Source: an uncultured Pelagibacteraceae bacterium (lineage in GTDB: Bacteria; Pseudomonadota; Alphaproteobacteria; Pelagibacterales; Pelagibacteraceae). Taken from it: a stretch of DNA of 64,000 bases. Under the pieces are notes generated by a model, which was given only the letters and a program-made list of their open reading frames with translations, did not search any database and was not told the DNA's origin. The position numbers and the translations under genes are program-made. Positions 27,426-36,241 of this stretch are shown here, in pieces (within the stretch, counting starts at the first letter, position 1; the number at the start of each line of letters is the position of its first letter). The stretch is from contig CACKCQ010000003.1 in assembly GCA_902598655.1 (NCBI GenBank), positions 1 to 64,000 of the forward strand, read 5' to 3'.

Positions 27426-28652
27426 TTAGTTTAGATATACTTTTTTTTGATTAACTTTTGAAAATAAAAATCTATCGATTTTACTACATATAAATTTAAG
27501 TTCATTTTCTTTCATACCATGATGGCAGCCTATCAAAATACCATTTTCCATTATATAATTGCTAACAGTATCACAGCCTTGGGTTTTTATAAATTTTTTC
27601 TTTTTCATCAGTGGCTGTTTTAAAATGTTCCCAGAAAAAATTACTCTCGTTTGAATATTATTTTTTTCCAAATACATTTGAAGATCATTTCTGTTAAAAA
27701 ATTTATTTGGTTTAATTATAAATGGATACGCTAACCAGCATGTTTTGATATATTTTTCTTGTTTTGGAATTTCAATTAGATTCTTATATTTTTTTAAGTG
27801 ATTTGATAATTTTTTAAAGTTCATATTTCTTTTTAAAAAATTTATCCTTAATTTTTTTATTTGCTCAATTGCAAATGCTGCTGAAAACTCTGAAGGAATA
27901 AAATTATATCCAAATTCCAAAAAAATATATTTTTTGTCATAATTAATCTTTAATTTATCTTTTTTAAATCTTTTTTTTATATTTTCATTTTCATTATATA
28001 TAGCCGAAGATCTTCCCCAGGCCCTTAAAACCTTTGCTTTTTCGTAAAATTTTTTATCATTAAAACAGACCATCCCACCAAAACCTGCACCAGTAACAAT
28101 GTGAGATGCATAGAAACTTGTTGTGACAATATCTGAATAATAACCTGTAGTTTTGCCTCTGATTTTATAACCAATTGTATCTGCAGAATCTTCGATTAAA
28201 AAAATCTTTTTTTTTTTACATAATTTTTTAATTTTGTCCCAGTCTGGAATATTTCCAAGTAGGTTAGGAATAAACATAGCTTTTGTTTTTTTATTTATAG
28301 CTTTCTTTATTTGATTTAAATCAGCAACATATTTATCTTTTTCTACATCTACAAATTTAGGTATTAAACCTAATTGATAAATTGGTGCAACTGTAGTTGA
28401 AAAAGTTAGTGTTGGAGTAATTATTTCAGATCCTTTTTTTAAGTTTAAAGAGGCTAGTGCTAGTAAATTGGCCGAAGATCCAGAATTTACCATCAATGCA
28501 AATTTTTTGCCAAAAATTTTTGATACAATATTCTCTAATTTTTTAACATTTTTTCCATCCATTAAACTTAATGGATTTTTTTTTAAAACATTAGTTGCTG
28601 CAGCAATTTCATTTTTACCATAGACTGCTTTTGCATAGAATATTTTTTTCAT
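27426..28652 (-). CDS. RfbH/AscC-like (E1) NDP-4-keto-6-deoxyhexose 3-dehydratase, His replaces Lys
   Basis: The 408-residue DegT-fold protein carries SFYASHIVTGAGFGG (179-193); H184 sits where aminotransferases have the PLP lysine, as in the E1 dehydratases of 3,6-dideoxyhexose synthesis. LIEDSADTIG (152-161), RAWGR, YNFIPSEFSAAF and TRVIFSGNILKQP (near 345-357) also match the RfbH group. E1 enzymes normally need a [2Fe-2S] reductase partner (E3, AscD/RfbI); no such gene is in this window. It overlaps the RmlC-like gene by 4 nt in a minus-strand operon with rmlA and rmlB, suggesting a dTDP-bound substrate. Confidence 0.8.
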   Translation of the reverse strand: MKKIFYAKAVYGKNEIAAATNVLKKNPLSLMDGKNVKKLENIVSKIFGKKFALMVNSGSSANLLALASLNLKKGSEIITPTLTFSTTVAPIYQLGLIPKFVDVEKDKYVADLNQIKKAINKKTKAMFIPNLLGNIPDWDKIKKLCKKKKIFLIEDSADTIGYKIRGKTTGYYSDIVTTSFYASHIVTGAGFGGMVCFNDKKFYEKAKVLRAWGRSSAIYNENENIKKRFKKDKLKINYDKKYIFLEFGYNFIPSEFSAAFAIEQIKKLRINFLKRNMNFKKLSNHLKKYKNLIEIPKQEKYIKTCWLAYPFIIKPNKFFNRNDLQMYLEKNNIQTRVIFSGNILKQPLMKKKKFIKTQGCDTVSNYIMENGILIGCHHGMKENELKFICSKIDRFLFSKVNQKKVYLN

Positions 28653-29182
28653 AAATATTTATACCTTTTTAAAAAATTATTTAAGCTTAAATTTTTTTTA
28701 TCTTTATTTGATATAATATATTTTTTTTTATTCAATTTTAGATTTAGTTTATTGTCAAAAAAATCTATTCCCATTTCATCTTTTTTAGACCTCATGGATG
28801 TATTTTTGTATAATACGATATTCTCATCACCTATGGCTATGAATCCATGAGCAAAGCCTGCTGGGACATATAGTGACATGCCATTTTTAGAAGATAAATT
28901 TTTTTTAAAAATTTTTAAAAAAGTTTTTGAATTATTTCTTAAATCTAAGCAATAGTCGATTATTTCTCCTTTTAAAACAATAATTAATTTATCTTGTTGA
29001 TTATTTTTTTGAAAATGAAGTCCTCTAAGAGTATTTTTTTTTGATAAAGAGTAATACTCAAATATAAATTTTTTATTTATAATCTTATTTTTAAATATTT
29101 CTCTTAAGTAGCCTCTATTATCAAAAAAATTTTTTGATTTTAAAATAAATAAATCTTTAAATTTAGTTTTAATTTTTTCCAT
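28649..29182 (-). CDS. RmlC-like cupin: dTDP-4-keto-6-deoxyglucose epimerase, atypical
   Basis: The 177-residue protein has the RmlC fold motifs FDNRGYLREIF (20-30), LRGLHFQ (52-58, with the catalytic base H56), DKLIIVLKGEIIDYCLDLR and YVPAGFAHGF (104-113). The usual C-terminal signature with a catalytic acid Tyr before the Glu (Y-x-P-x-x-E) reads MRSKKDE (130-136), so the Tyr appears to be replaced by R131. It may therefore be a single-position epimerase, as AscE is in ascarylose synthesis, or act on another keto sugar. It lies between the E1-like dehydratase and an SDR (overlaps 4 and 14 nt). Confidence 0.8.
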   Translation of the reverse strand: MEKIKTKFKDLFILKSKNFFDNRGYLREIFKNKIINKKFIFEYYSLSKKNTLRGLHFQKNNQQDKLIIVLKGEIIDYCLDLRNNSKTFLKIFKKNLSSKNGMSLYVPAGFAHGFIAIGDENIVLYKNTSMRSKKDEMGIDFFDNKLNLKLNKKKYIISNKDKKNLSLNNFLKRYKYL

Positions 29183-30029
29183 TTATTATTCTCTCAAAAT
29201 CTTTTTCTATAAAATTTTTTTGCTTCCAGAATGGAAGTTTTTTAAGATTAAGATTAATTATATGATGTCGATTTCTCATTTGTTTCATTTTAATTTTTTT
29301 TGGTTTATTCTTATTAAAATCAATAATTAAATTTCTAATATCTGAAAAATTTTTTGATTTTATTTGGTACGAGTTAGGTTTAATCTTTTTTGTTATAATT
29401 ATATTAATTGCTTCTGAAATATCATCTATATGAAGAAAGTTTAATTTAAGATTTGAATACGATAAAAGGACCTGCTTATTCTGATGATAATTTTTTTTAA
29501 TAATTGGAATAATTTTATTTCTTTGATCATTATAGGAATAGCTTTCGTAGAATTTAAGATTATAAAATGAAATATTTAAATATTTTTTTTTAAAATATTC
29601 TAATAATGTCTCCAGTGATCTTTTGCTACTTGCATATAAATTATAAGGGAAAAATTCATTGTTATTATAGTGTTCATGCATTGTACCTACAGTAATTACC
29701 TTTTTAAGATGAAATTTATTAAGTTCATTAAGTAATATTGATGGAAATTTAATATTTGATTCAATTATTCTCTCGAGGTTTTTACTGTCATTTAGTTTTG
29801 TATAATGTGTTGCAAAATTTATAAAAAAATCAAAATTTATTTTAAATAAATTTTTATTAAATTTATTATTATTAAATAAATAGTATTTTATATTTTTATG
29901 TTTTATTAAATTTTTTTTATTTTTTTTTTTATTTCTAAATATTACAAAAAAATGGTAAAAATCTTTATATTTATTGAGAAAATTTTTTCCTATAAATCCC
30001 GTGCCACCTGTTAATAATATTTTTTTCAC
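29169..30029 (-). CDS. Extended SDR: NDP-4-ketosugar reductase candidate
   Basis: The 286-residue protein has the cofactor loop TGGTGFIG (7-14), FATHYT, GTMHEHY (with Thr in the Ser position) and Y-x3-K in YASSK (near 131-135). This pattern recalls abequose/ascarylose-type reductases (RfbJ, AscF), which act last in 3,6-dideoxyhexose synthesis. It is packed with rmlA (4 nt overlap) and the RmlC-like gene (14 nt overlap). RmlD, which would make rhamnose, is not seen in this window and this protein does not look like it. Confidence 0.7.
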   Translation of the reverse strand: MKKILLTGGTGFIGKNFLNKYKDFYHFFVIFRNKKKNKKNLIKHKNIKYYLFNNNKFNKNLFKINFDFFINFATHYTKLNDSKNLERIIESNIKFPSILLNELNKFHLKKVITVGTMHEHYNNNEFFPYNLYASSKRSLETLLEYFKKKYLNISFYNLKFYESYSYNDQRNKIIPIIKKNYHQNKQVLLSYSNLKLNFLHIDDISEAINIIITKKIKPNSYQIKSKNFSDIRNLIIDFNKNKPKKIKMKQMRNRHHIINLNLKKLPFWKQKNFIEKDFERIINGKN

Positions 30030-30892
30030 TTTATTAAACTTTCTAAGTATTTACTGTACGAAGAATTTCTATAAAATTTAATAGCCTCTTTTAATTGTAT
30101 TTTATTTATCCAGTTTTTCGAAAACGAGATTTCTTCAAGACAAGCAATTTTAAATCCTTGTCTTTTCTCTAAATTATAAACAAAATTTCCTGCTTCAAAT
30201 ACTCCTTCTGGAGTTCCAGTATCTAGCCACGCAGCGCCCCTGCCTAATACATGATAATTAAGTTTATTTTTTTTTAAATATATATTTAAAAGATCAATTA
30301 TTTCAGTTTCATTTCTCTTTGATTTTGTGAGATTATTTGTTAATTTTGAGACTGATTTATCAAAAAAATATAAACCGCTTATTGCTAAATCTGATTTAGT
30401 TTTTTTTGGTTTTTCTTTTAAAGAAATTATTTTTTTATTTTTTATTAATGCAACACCAAAATCATTTGGATTTTTAACTTTGTAACAAAATATTTTTGCA
30501 CCTTTAAATTTTTTTTTGGAATTTATAAGTAGTTCAGAAAGTCCTTGACCGTAAAAAAAATTATCACCCAAAATTAAAGCTACGTTATTAGACCCAATGA
30601 ATTCTTTGCCAATCAAAAATGCCTCTGGTATACCGGTTGGTTTATTTTGTATTTTATATTCTATTTTTGTTCCGAACCTTTCACCATTCCCCAAAAGAAG
30701 CTGGTACCTTTTTAAATCGTTTTTGTTGACAATAATCAGTATTTCTCGAATATTTGCCAACATCAATATTGACAAAGGATAATATATTAATGGTTTATCA
30801 AATATCGGTAATAAGTGTTTATTAGTTGATTTTGTTAAAGGATATAGTCTAGAACCTTTCCCTCCAGCTAACAATATTCCTTTAAACTTCAT
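30026..30892 (-). CDS. rmlA: Glucose-1-phosphate thymidylyltransferase
   Basis: Makes dTDP-glucose from dTTP and glucose-1-phosphate. The 288-residue protein has LLAGGKGSRLYPLT (7-20), KPLIYYPLS, QNKPTGIPEA, LILGDNFFYG (near 107-116) and WLDTGTPEG (near 224-232), all diagnostic of RmlA. It overlaps rmlB by 11 nt and the downstream reductase by 4 nt. Length matches the family (about 290). Confidence 0.93.
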   Translation of the reverse strand: MKFKGILLAGGKGSRLYPLTKSTNKHLLPIFDKPLIYYPLSILMLANIREILIIVNKNDLKRYQLLLGNGERFGTKIEYKIQNKPTGIPEAFLIGKEFIGSNNVALILGDNFFYGQGLSELLINSKKKFKGAKIFCYKVKNPNDFGVALIKNKKIISLKEKPKKTKSDLAISGLYFFDKSVSKLTNNLTKSKRNETEIIDLLNIYLKKNKLNYHVLGRGAAWLDTGTPEGVFEAGNFVYNLEKRQGFKIACLEEISFSKNWINKIQLKEAIKFYRNSSYSKYLESLIK

Positions 30893-31889
30893 TTTTACCT
30901 AGTCGTATATCCTTGTATTTTTTTCTAATTGTTTGGAGCCAATCATAATTTTTATTATACCATTTTATTGTCTTAACAATACCTTTTGTAAATTTAGTTT
31001 TATTTTTCCATTTAAATTTATTTTTAAATTTTCTAGAATTTAAAGCATATCTGAAGTCGTGTCCTGGTCTATCTTTAACAAATAGTATATTTTTGTAAGG
31101 ACTGGCTAAATTATTTAAAATTATTTTAAGTGTCTTGAGGTTTGATATCCTTTCATTACTTCCAATATTATAAATTGTCTGGTTAGTAAATTTTTTTATT
31201 ACTTTGTGTATAGCTTCACAAGTATCTTCCACATATATCCATTCTCTAATATTTTCTCCTCTTCCGTATAAAGGGATTTTTTTTTTATCAAAACCTCTTA
31301 AAATACTTTTAGGTATAAATTTTTCTGGATGTTGATAAGGACCATAATTATTTGTTATCCTCAAAATGCAAACATTAATATTGAAAGTTTCTGAATATGA
31401 TTGAGCAATACTCTCGCTAGATGCTTTGGAGCTCGAGTAAGGAGAGCTTGTGTAAACCATTGAATTTTCTTTAAAGGAACCTTTTTTAATTGAGCCGTAA
31501 ACTTCATCGGTAGAAATATGAATAACTTTTGTTAATAATTTTGTTTTTTTATTTAGATTTCTTAAAGTTTCGTATAAGGCTAAATTAGATTTTACGTTAT
31601 TTAAATAAAATTTTAATGGTCCATCAATAGACCTATCAACATGGCTCTCCGCTGCAAGGTGAATAATAAAGTGAAAGTTTTTCTTTAATAATTTATTTAA
31701 TTTTAATTTGTTACTTATATCGAATTTATAAAAAAAGTAATTTTTACTTTGGGGCTTGAATTTTTCTGGAGTTGAAACATCAGATATTTTATCAACATTG
31801 TGAACTATATAGCCTTTGTTTATCAGATGATTAACCAAATTTGTTCCTATAAAACCTGATCCTCCAGTAATTAATACACTTTTTTTCAT
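30882..31889 (-). CDS. rmlB: dTDP-glucose 4,6-dehydratase
   Basis: Converts dTDP-glucose to dTDP-4-keto-6-deoxyglucose. The 335-residue extended SDR carries TGGSGFIG (8-15), LAAESHVDRSI (near 76-86), STDEVYG (with the catalytic Asp-Glu pair), Y-x3-K in YSSSK and TNNYGPYQHPEKFIP, all RmlB hallmarks. It follows the frameshifted GT2 gene with a 4-nt overlap and precedes rmlA. The product can feed the RmlC-like protein and E1-like dehydratase downstream. Confidence 0.93.
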   Translation of the reverse strand: MKKSVLITGGSGFIGTNLVNHLINKGYIVHNVDKISDVSTPEKFKPQSKNYFFYKFDISNKLKLNKLLKKNFHFIIHLAAESHVDRSIDGPLKFYLNNVKSNLALYETLRNLNKKTKLLTKVIHISTDEVYGSIKKGSFKENSMVYTSSPYSSSKASSESIAQSYSETFNINVCILRITNNYGPYQHPEKFIPKSILRGFDKKKIPLYGRGENIREWIYVEDTCEAIHKVIKKFTNQTIYNIGSNERISNLKTLKIILNNLASPYKNILFVKDRPGHDFRYALNSRKFKNKFKWKNKTKFTKGIVKTIKWYNKNYDWLQTIRKKYKDIRLGKNEV

Positions 31890-32591
31890 TTAAACAGACT
31901 TTTTATTATTTCATTTATAAATTTAAGTGAATAAATAAAATGATATGAAGATTTTTCATTTCTGTAATAAGTTTTAATTGGAACTTCCAAAATATTTTTT
32001 TTCATTTTTATATATTTGATTCTCATTTGATTATCAAAATTAAACCCATTATCTAAATTATTTATCTTTATTTGCCTTACTGTTTTTAAATTATAAATCC
32101 ATAAACCTGTATGAGCATCTGTAAAATTTGTTTTAAATATTATGTTAAAAAGTTTTGTTAAAATAAAATTACCTAACCATTTATATAAAGGCATTTTACC
32201 ATTTAATGCATCTTTTGGTTTCATCATTCTAGAACCAGTAACAGCATCAGAATTTGTTCTAACTATTTTTTTATACAATGAATATATATATCTACAGTCA
32301 TATTGATTATCTCCGTGTATCATCACGGCGTATTTATAATTTTTTTTTAATGCATATTTTAAGCACTTTTTTACATTTCCACCATATCCTAAATTAAATT
32401 TATTTATATTGATTAAAATCCCTTTTCTTTTTTTTGGGAAAATAAACTGATGTATTATCTGTCGAACAATCATCACTTATTAGAATATCAAAACTTATTC
32501 TATTTTTTAAATTAAAAAGTTTTTTGCATATATGTTTTAATCTAAATGACGAATTATATGTCACGACGAAAACTAACAGATCTTTTTTCAT
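31886..32591 (-). pseudogene. Family 2 glycosyltransferase split by a frameshift
   Basis: Two frames together make one DPM-synthase-like GT2. The first (32,400-32,591) gives LVFVVTYNSSFRLKHI and ILISDDCSTDNT; the second (31,886 onward) continues with NLGYGGNVKKCLKYA, VMIHGDNQYD (DxD-type motif), VTGSRM and FTDAHTGLW. Both read through the same T8 run at about 32,428-32,435 (A8 on the coding strand), each giving PKK after it, so a change of one base in that run joins them. Possible causes are mutation, slippage or a sequencing error. It would be the first gene of the rmlB-rmlA operon. Confidence 0.78.
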
Positions 32592-32690
32592 ATTTTATAA
32601 ATGTAATTTAATTTATTTATACATTTATATAAAAATCTTTAATTTAAAAAGAAAATAAGATAATAAACATATTCCCTATTTAATTGATAA

Positions 32691-33971
32691 ATGTTTTTAA
32701 AAAATTATAAAAATTTAAAGAAACTTTCATTTTATGAATTTTTAATACTGCTTTTTCCAATTTGTATCTTGTCTGGGTCTTTTATTACAAATCTTTATCT
32801 AATTTTTGTGTCTATTTTTTTGATAAGAAACTTTTACAAAAAAAAAGAAACAATGTTAATTTTTAAAGAGACTTGGGTTCAGATATATATATTATTTATA
32901 TTATACAATATTATTAATGGAATATTTTCTTCTGATATACATAATGCTTTAAGGTCAAGCATAGGTCAATTCAGATTTTTGTTTTTTTCATTATTTATTA
33001 TTATTTTAATAAGAAAAATATTTAACTTAAAATTTATCATTAAAATATGGTTTAATATAATTTTGCTAGTGTCCTTCGATATTTATTTTCAGACAATTTT
33101 TTTATTCAATATTATTGGTATACCAATGCCAGCTGGCGGAAGGGCTTCAAGTTTTTTTGGAAATGAAGTAGTAGCAGGCGCATTTATAAGTTATATTTTT
33201 GTTCCAATTATTTTTTTTTATATCTCAAGTTTTCAATTTAAAAAGTTTAATATAAAGTTTGTTTATATTTTAAAATATGTGTTTGTTTTTTTTGCTGTAA
33301 TTCTGACAGGCGAAAGACTTCCATTAATAATTTTAACTGGCTCATCTTTATTAGCTGTATTTTATTTTTTTAATTTTAAACAATTATTAAAAATATTTTT
33401 TTTATTTTTAGTAATTTTTGTTGGAGCTTATAATTTTAATAATATGTTTAAATCTAGAATGGATAATATGTTTTATGTATTGTCTAATGTCTATAATTCA
33501 AGCTGGGGTAGAATATATGAGTCTAGTTTTATGTTATTCAAGGAAAATTATTTACTTGGAGTTGGACTTAAGAATTACAGGGTAGAGTGTGACTTACAAG
33601 AAGATCCAAGACCTTACCATGAGGCACAGTTTTGCTCTTCCCATCCTCATAATTTTATCCTTGAATTACTTAGTGAAACTGGTCTTTTAGGTTTATCTTT
33701 ATTTACAATTTTTATTTTTCTAATTTTTTTTAAGCTTAGTAAATTAATTAAATTAAGAGAAAATAAAAATTCAATAAAAAATTATGCTTTAGGTAATTTT
33801 TTAATTTTACTAATCTATATTTGGCCAATTAAAACATCAGGGAGTTTTTTTAGTACATTCAATGGTTCATTCTTTTGGTTTAGTTTGGGTCTAGCGTTGC
33901 TAATTTCAAGTAAACACAAAAATAGTAAAAAAAACAAAAAATTAAAAAATATTAAATCTCTCATCTACTGA
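32691..33971 (+). CDS. O-antigen ligase family protein (WaaL/Wzy_C type)
   Basis: The 426-residue protein has about eleven membrane segments. Its large periplasmic loop holds LGVGLKNYRVECDLQ and the family signature SSHPHNFILELLSETGLLGL (about 320-339), including the conserved His-Pro-His. Such enzymes join undecaprenyl-linked O-polysaccharide to lipid A-core in the periplasm; Wzy-type polymerases share the domain and cannot be excluded. It is the last island gene before the 5S rRNA and stands alone on the plus strand, divergent from the rml operon. Confidence 0.82.
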   Translation: MFLKNYKNLKKLSFYEFLILLFPICILSGSFITNLYLIFVSIFLIRNFYKKKETMLIFKETWVQIYILFILYNIINGIFSSDIHNALRSSIGQFRFLFFSLFIIILIRKIFNLKFIIKIWFNIILLVSFDIYFQTIFLFNIIGIPMPAGGRASSFFGNEVVAGAFISYIFVPIIFFYISSFQFKKFNIKFVYILKYVFVFFAVILTGERLPLIILTGSSLLAVFYFFNFKQLLKIFFLFLVIFVGAYNFNNMFKSRMDNMFYVLSNVYNSSWGRIYESSFMLFKENYLLGVGLKNYRVECDLQEDPRPYHEAQFCSSHPHNFILELLSETGLLGLSLFTIFIFLIFFKLSKLIKLRENKNSIKNYALGNFLILLIYIWPIKTSGSFFSTFNGSFFWFSLGLALLISSKHKNSKKNKKLKNIKSLIY

Positions 33972-34018
33972 ATAGATTTTTTATTATATTAAGCCTTAGA
34001 TAATGTTTAAATTTATAA

Positions 34019-34047
34019 TTGACAAAATTTATATTGAAAGATATGTA
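34019..34047 (+). promoter_or_regulatory. Probable sigma70-type promoter of the 5S rRNA gene
   Basis: A perfect -35 hexamer TTGACA (34,019-34,024) is followed after 17 nt by TATGTA (34,042-34,047), placing a start about 5-6 nt later, at the 5' end of the 5S gene. The 23S gene is not adjacent, so a dedicated promoter is expected. The -10 element is only a partial match. Confidence 0.55.
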
Positions 34048-34050
34048 TTT

Positions 34051-34170
34051 TTGCCTGGTAATTTTTGCGAAAGGGTAATACCCGATCCCATTCCGAACTC
34101 GGAAGTCAAGCCTTTCAGCGCCGATGGTACTTTGTCTTAAGACATGGAAGAGTAGGACATTGCCAGGCTA
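34051..34170 (+). rRNA. rrf: 5S ribosomal RNA, unlinked from 16S-23S
   Basis: The segment of about 120 nt has complementary ends (tgcctgg / ccaggca) forming helix I, and the highly conserved central stretch CCCGATCCCATTCCGAACTC with GGAAGT, typical of bacterial 5S rRNA. No 23S gene precedes it; instead a polysaccharide island of more than 33 kb does. This agrees with SAR11 genomes, where hypervariable region 2 separates 23S from 5S. Ends are accurate to a few bases. Confidence 0.95.
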
Positions 34171-34246
34171 ATAAAAATTAATTAAATTAAATTATTTTCA
34201 TAACTTATTGACATAAAATTTTTAATTTTTTAAGCCTGATTAAATA

Positions 34247-35233
34247 ATGAAAAAAATATTACTAACTGGCGGAGCTGGATATATAGGTAGTCATGTTTGT
34301 AATTTGTTAATTGATAAGAATTATAAAGTTACAGTAATTGATAATTTAGAAACTGGTAATAAATTCTTAATTCCAAAGAGAGCAAAATTTGAGTTGTGCG
34401 ACATTGGCAATACAAAAAAAATTGAACAAATTTTAAAAAAAGAAAATTTTGATATAATTATGCATTTTGCAGGTTTAATAAGAGTTGATGAGTCGGTAAA
34501 AAAACCAAAAAAATATATTTTATATAATTATGAAAAATCAAAAAAATTTTTAGAAATATGTTTCAAGCACGGATTAAATAAAGTTATTTTTTCTTCAACA
34601 GCCGCAGTTTACGGAAATTTAAAAAATAAAAAAGCTAAAGAAACAGATAAACTTTCACCATTAAATCCTTATGCACTTTCTAAGATGAAATTAGAAAATT
34701 ATTTAATAAAAAAATCAAAAATAGATAAAATAAATTATGTAATATTAAGATATTTTAATGTGGCTGGTGCTGAAAAAAAACTGAGAACAGGCTTAGTCTC
34801 GAAGCACGCATCTCATTTAATTAAAATTATTTGTGAAGTAGCAACAAATAAAAGGAAATTATTAACAATAAATGGAGAAAATTATAATACTAAAGATGGA
34901 ACACCTATAAGAGATTACATTCACATTTCTGACTTATCTGATGCTCATTTAATATCTGCTGAATATCTTCTTAATAAAGGTAATTCCCAAATTTTTAATT
35001 GTGGTTATTCAAAAGGCTATTCAGTAAAGCAAGTAATATTTGAAATGGAGAAAATTTTAAAAAGAAAACTTCCATCAAAAATTGGAAAACGAAGAAAGGG
35101 AGATTCTGAAAGAGTTGTTGCAAATATCTCTAAATTTAAAAAGTATTTTTCTTGGCAACCGAAATACAATAATCTTAATTTAATTTTAAAATCTGCACTC
35201 GCTTGGGAAAAAAAATTAAAAAAATATGAGTAG
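34247..35233 (+). CDS. galE: UDP-glucose 4-epimerase
   Basis: Interconverts UDP-glucose and UDP-galactose, supplying galactose for surface glycans. The 328-residue extended SDR has TGGAGYIGSH (7-16), FAGLIRVDESV, SSTAAVYG, Y-x3-K in YALSK (near 144-148), LRYFNVAGA and GTPIRDYIHISDL, all GalE-typical. A TTGACA hexamer at 34,208-34,213 may be its -35 element, though no convincing -10 follows. It overlaps the next epimerase gene by 8 nt. Confidence 0.9.
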   Translation: MKKILLTGGAGYIGSHVCNLLIDKNYKVTVIDNLETGNKFLIPKRAKFELCDIGNTKKIEQILKKENFDIIMHFAGLIRVDESVKKPKKYILYNYEKSKKFLEICFKHGLNKVIFSSTAAVYGNLKNKKAKETDKLSPLNPYALSKMKLENYLIKKSKIDKINYVILRYFNVAGAEKKLRTGLVSKHASHLIKIICEVATNKRKLLTINGENYNTKDGTPIRDYIHISDLSDAHLISAEYLLNKGNSQIFNCGYSKGYSVKQVIFEMEKILKRKLPSKIGKRRKGDSERVVANISKFKKYFSWQPKYNNLNLILKSALAWEKKLKKYE

Positions 35234-36173
35234 AAAAATATTAATTGTAACAGGCGGAGCAGGATTTGTTGGTTCAAATTTAATTGAACATTTTTTAAAA
35301 GAAACATCATATTATATAGTATCTGTTGATAATTATTCTAGTGGATCAAAAAAAAACCATTTAAAATCAAAAAGAGTTAAGTATTTAAAAGCGGACATAA
35401 GAAATATTGAAAAAGTCTTAGAAAAGTACAAAACTAGAATATTGTCTCTTTTTCATTTTGGTGAATTTTCTAGAATCTATCAAAGTTTTAAAAACTTTAA
35501 AGAGTGTTTTGATACTAATTCGGGAGGTTCCCAAGAAGTTTTTAAATTTTGCTTGAATAATAAAATTAAACTAATTTACTCAGCAACATCAGCGAGCCTT
35601 GGAAACAAAGGGGAAGATAAGAATTTGTCGCCTTATGCCTTTACTAAATCGAAAAATCTTGAATTATTAGAAAATTTAAGAAAATGGTTTAACTTTAAAT
35701 ATGAAGTAATTTATTTTTATAATGTTTATGGAAATAAACAGATTAAATCTGGAAATATGGCAACTGTGATAGGTATTTTTGAGGAGTTATATACAAAAAA
35801 AAATCCGTTAACCATTGTTAGTCCAGGAACTCAAACAAGACGTTTCACTCATATATCTGATACAATTAACATATGTTATTTAGCGTGGAAAAATAATAAG
35901 TGTGCTCATTATAGTATCTCCAATAAAAAATCTTATTCTATTTTACAAGTTGCAAAAATGTTTAATACAAAAATAACATTTTTACCTGCTAGAGAAGGAG
36001 AGAGATATGCATCCGCACTAACAAATATGTCATTAAACAACAAAGTTATTAAAAAATATGGTAAAATAAGTTTGAAAAGATACATATCATCGTTTATTAA
36101 GAGTAGAAAAAATGAAAATCGCAAGCTCACTAAAATCACTAAAAAAAAGAGATTTAAACTCAAAATTAGTTAG
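35226..36173 (+). CDS. Extended SDR: NAD-dependent sugar-nucleotide epimerase
   Basis: The 315-residue protein has the cofactor loop [10 protein letters not shown] (9-18), [20 protein letters not shown] and Y-x3-K in YAFTK (near 137-141), with FYNVYG and RRFTHISD as in NDP-sugar epimerases. It is coupled to galE (8 nt overlap), suggesting a related UDP-sugar reaction. Its last 21 codons overlap rpmJ in another frame (36,112-36,173) and encode a Lys/Arg-rich tail, so the functional enzyme probably needs only the part before this. Confidence 0.75.
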   Translation: MSRKILIVTGGAGFVGSNLIEHFLKETSYYIVSVDNYSSGSKKNHLKSKRVKYLKADIRNIEKVLEKYKTRILSLFHFGEFSRIYQSFKNFKECFDTNSGGSQEVFKFCLNNKIKLIYSATSASLGNKGEDKNLSPYAFTKSKNLELLENLRKWFNFKYEVIYFYNVYGNKQIKSGNMATVIGIFEELYTKKNPLTIVSPGTQTRRFTHISDTINICYLAWKNNKCAHYSISNKKSYSILQVAKMFNTKITFLPAREGERYASALTNMSLNNKVIKKYGKISLKRYISSFIKSRKNENRKLTKITKKKRFKLKIS

Positions 36174-36237
36174 AAGACGAGGACGAGTTTATATTATAAA
36201 TAAAAAAAACCCCAAATTTAAAGCAAGACAAAAGTAA
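36112..36237 (+). CDS. rpmJ: Ribosomal protein L36 (bL36)
   Basis: A 41-residue basic protein, [14 protein letters not shown]... then [15 protein letters not shown] and KFKARQK at the end, matching the alphaproteobacterial zinc-free bL36 type (no zinc-binding Cys). It is a component of the large ribosomal subunit. It starts inside the preceding epimerase gene (62 nt overlap, different frame) and is followed 4 nt later by the cox4-like gene. It was missed by size cut-offs but the family match is clear. Confidence 0.92.
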   Translation: MKIASSLKSLKKRDLNSKLVRRRGRVYIINKKNPKFKARQK

Positions 36238-36241
36238 CTTT

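Noticed and set aside
27426-28652. Ordinary sugar aminotransferase
   Set aside because: The Schiff-base lysine is replaced by His184, which excludes normal transamination in this family.
1-33970. Insertion sequences, integrase or prophage genes as the cause of island variability
   Set aside because: No transposase, recombinase or phage structural gene was found; the island contains only glycan-related genes, so it probably changes by homologous exchange.
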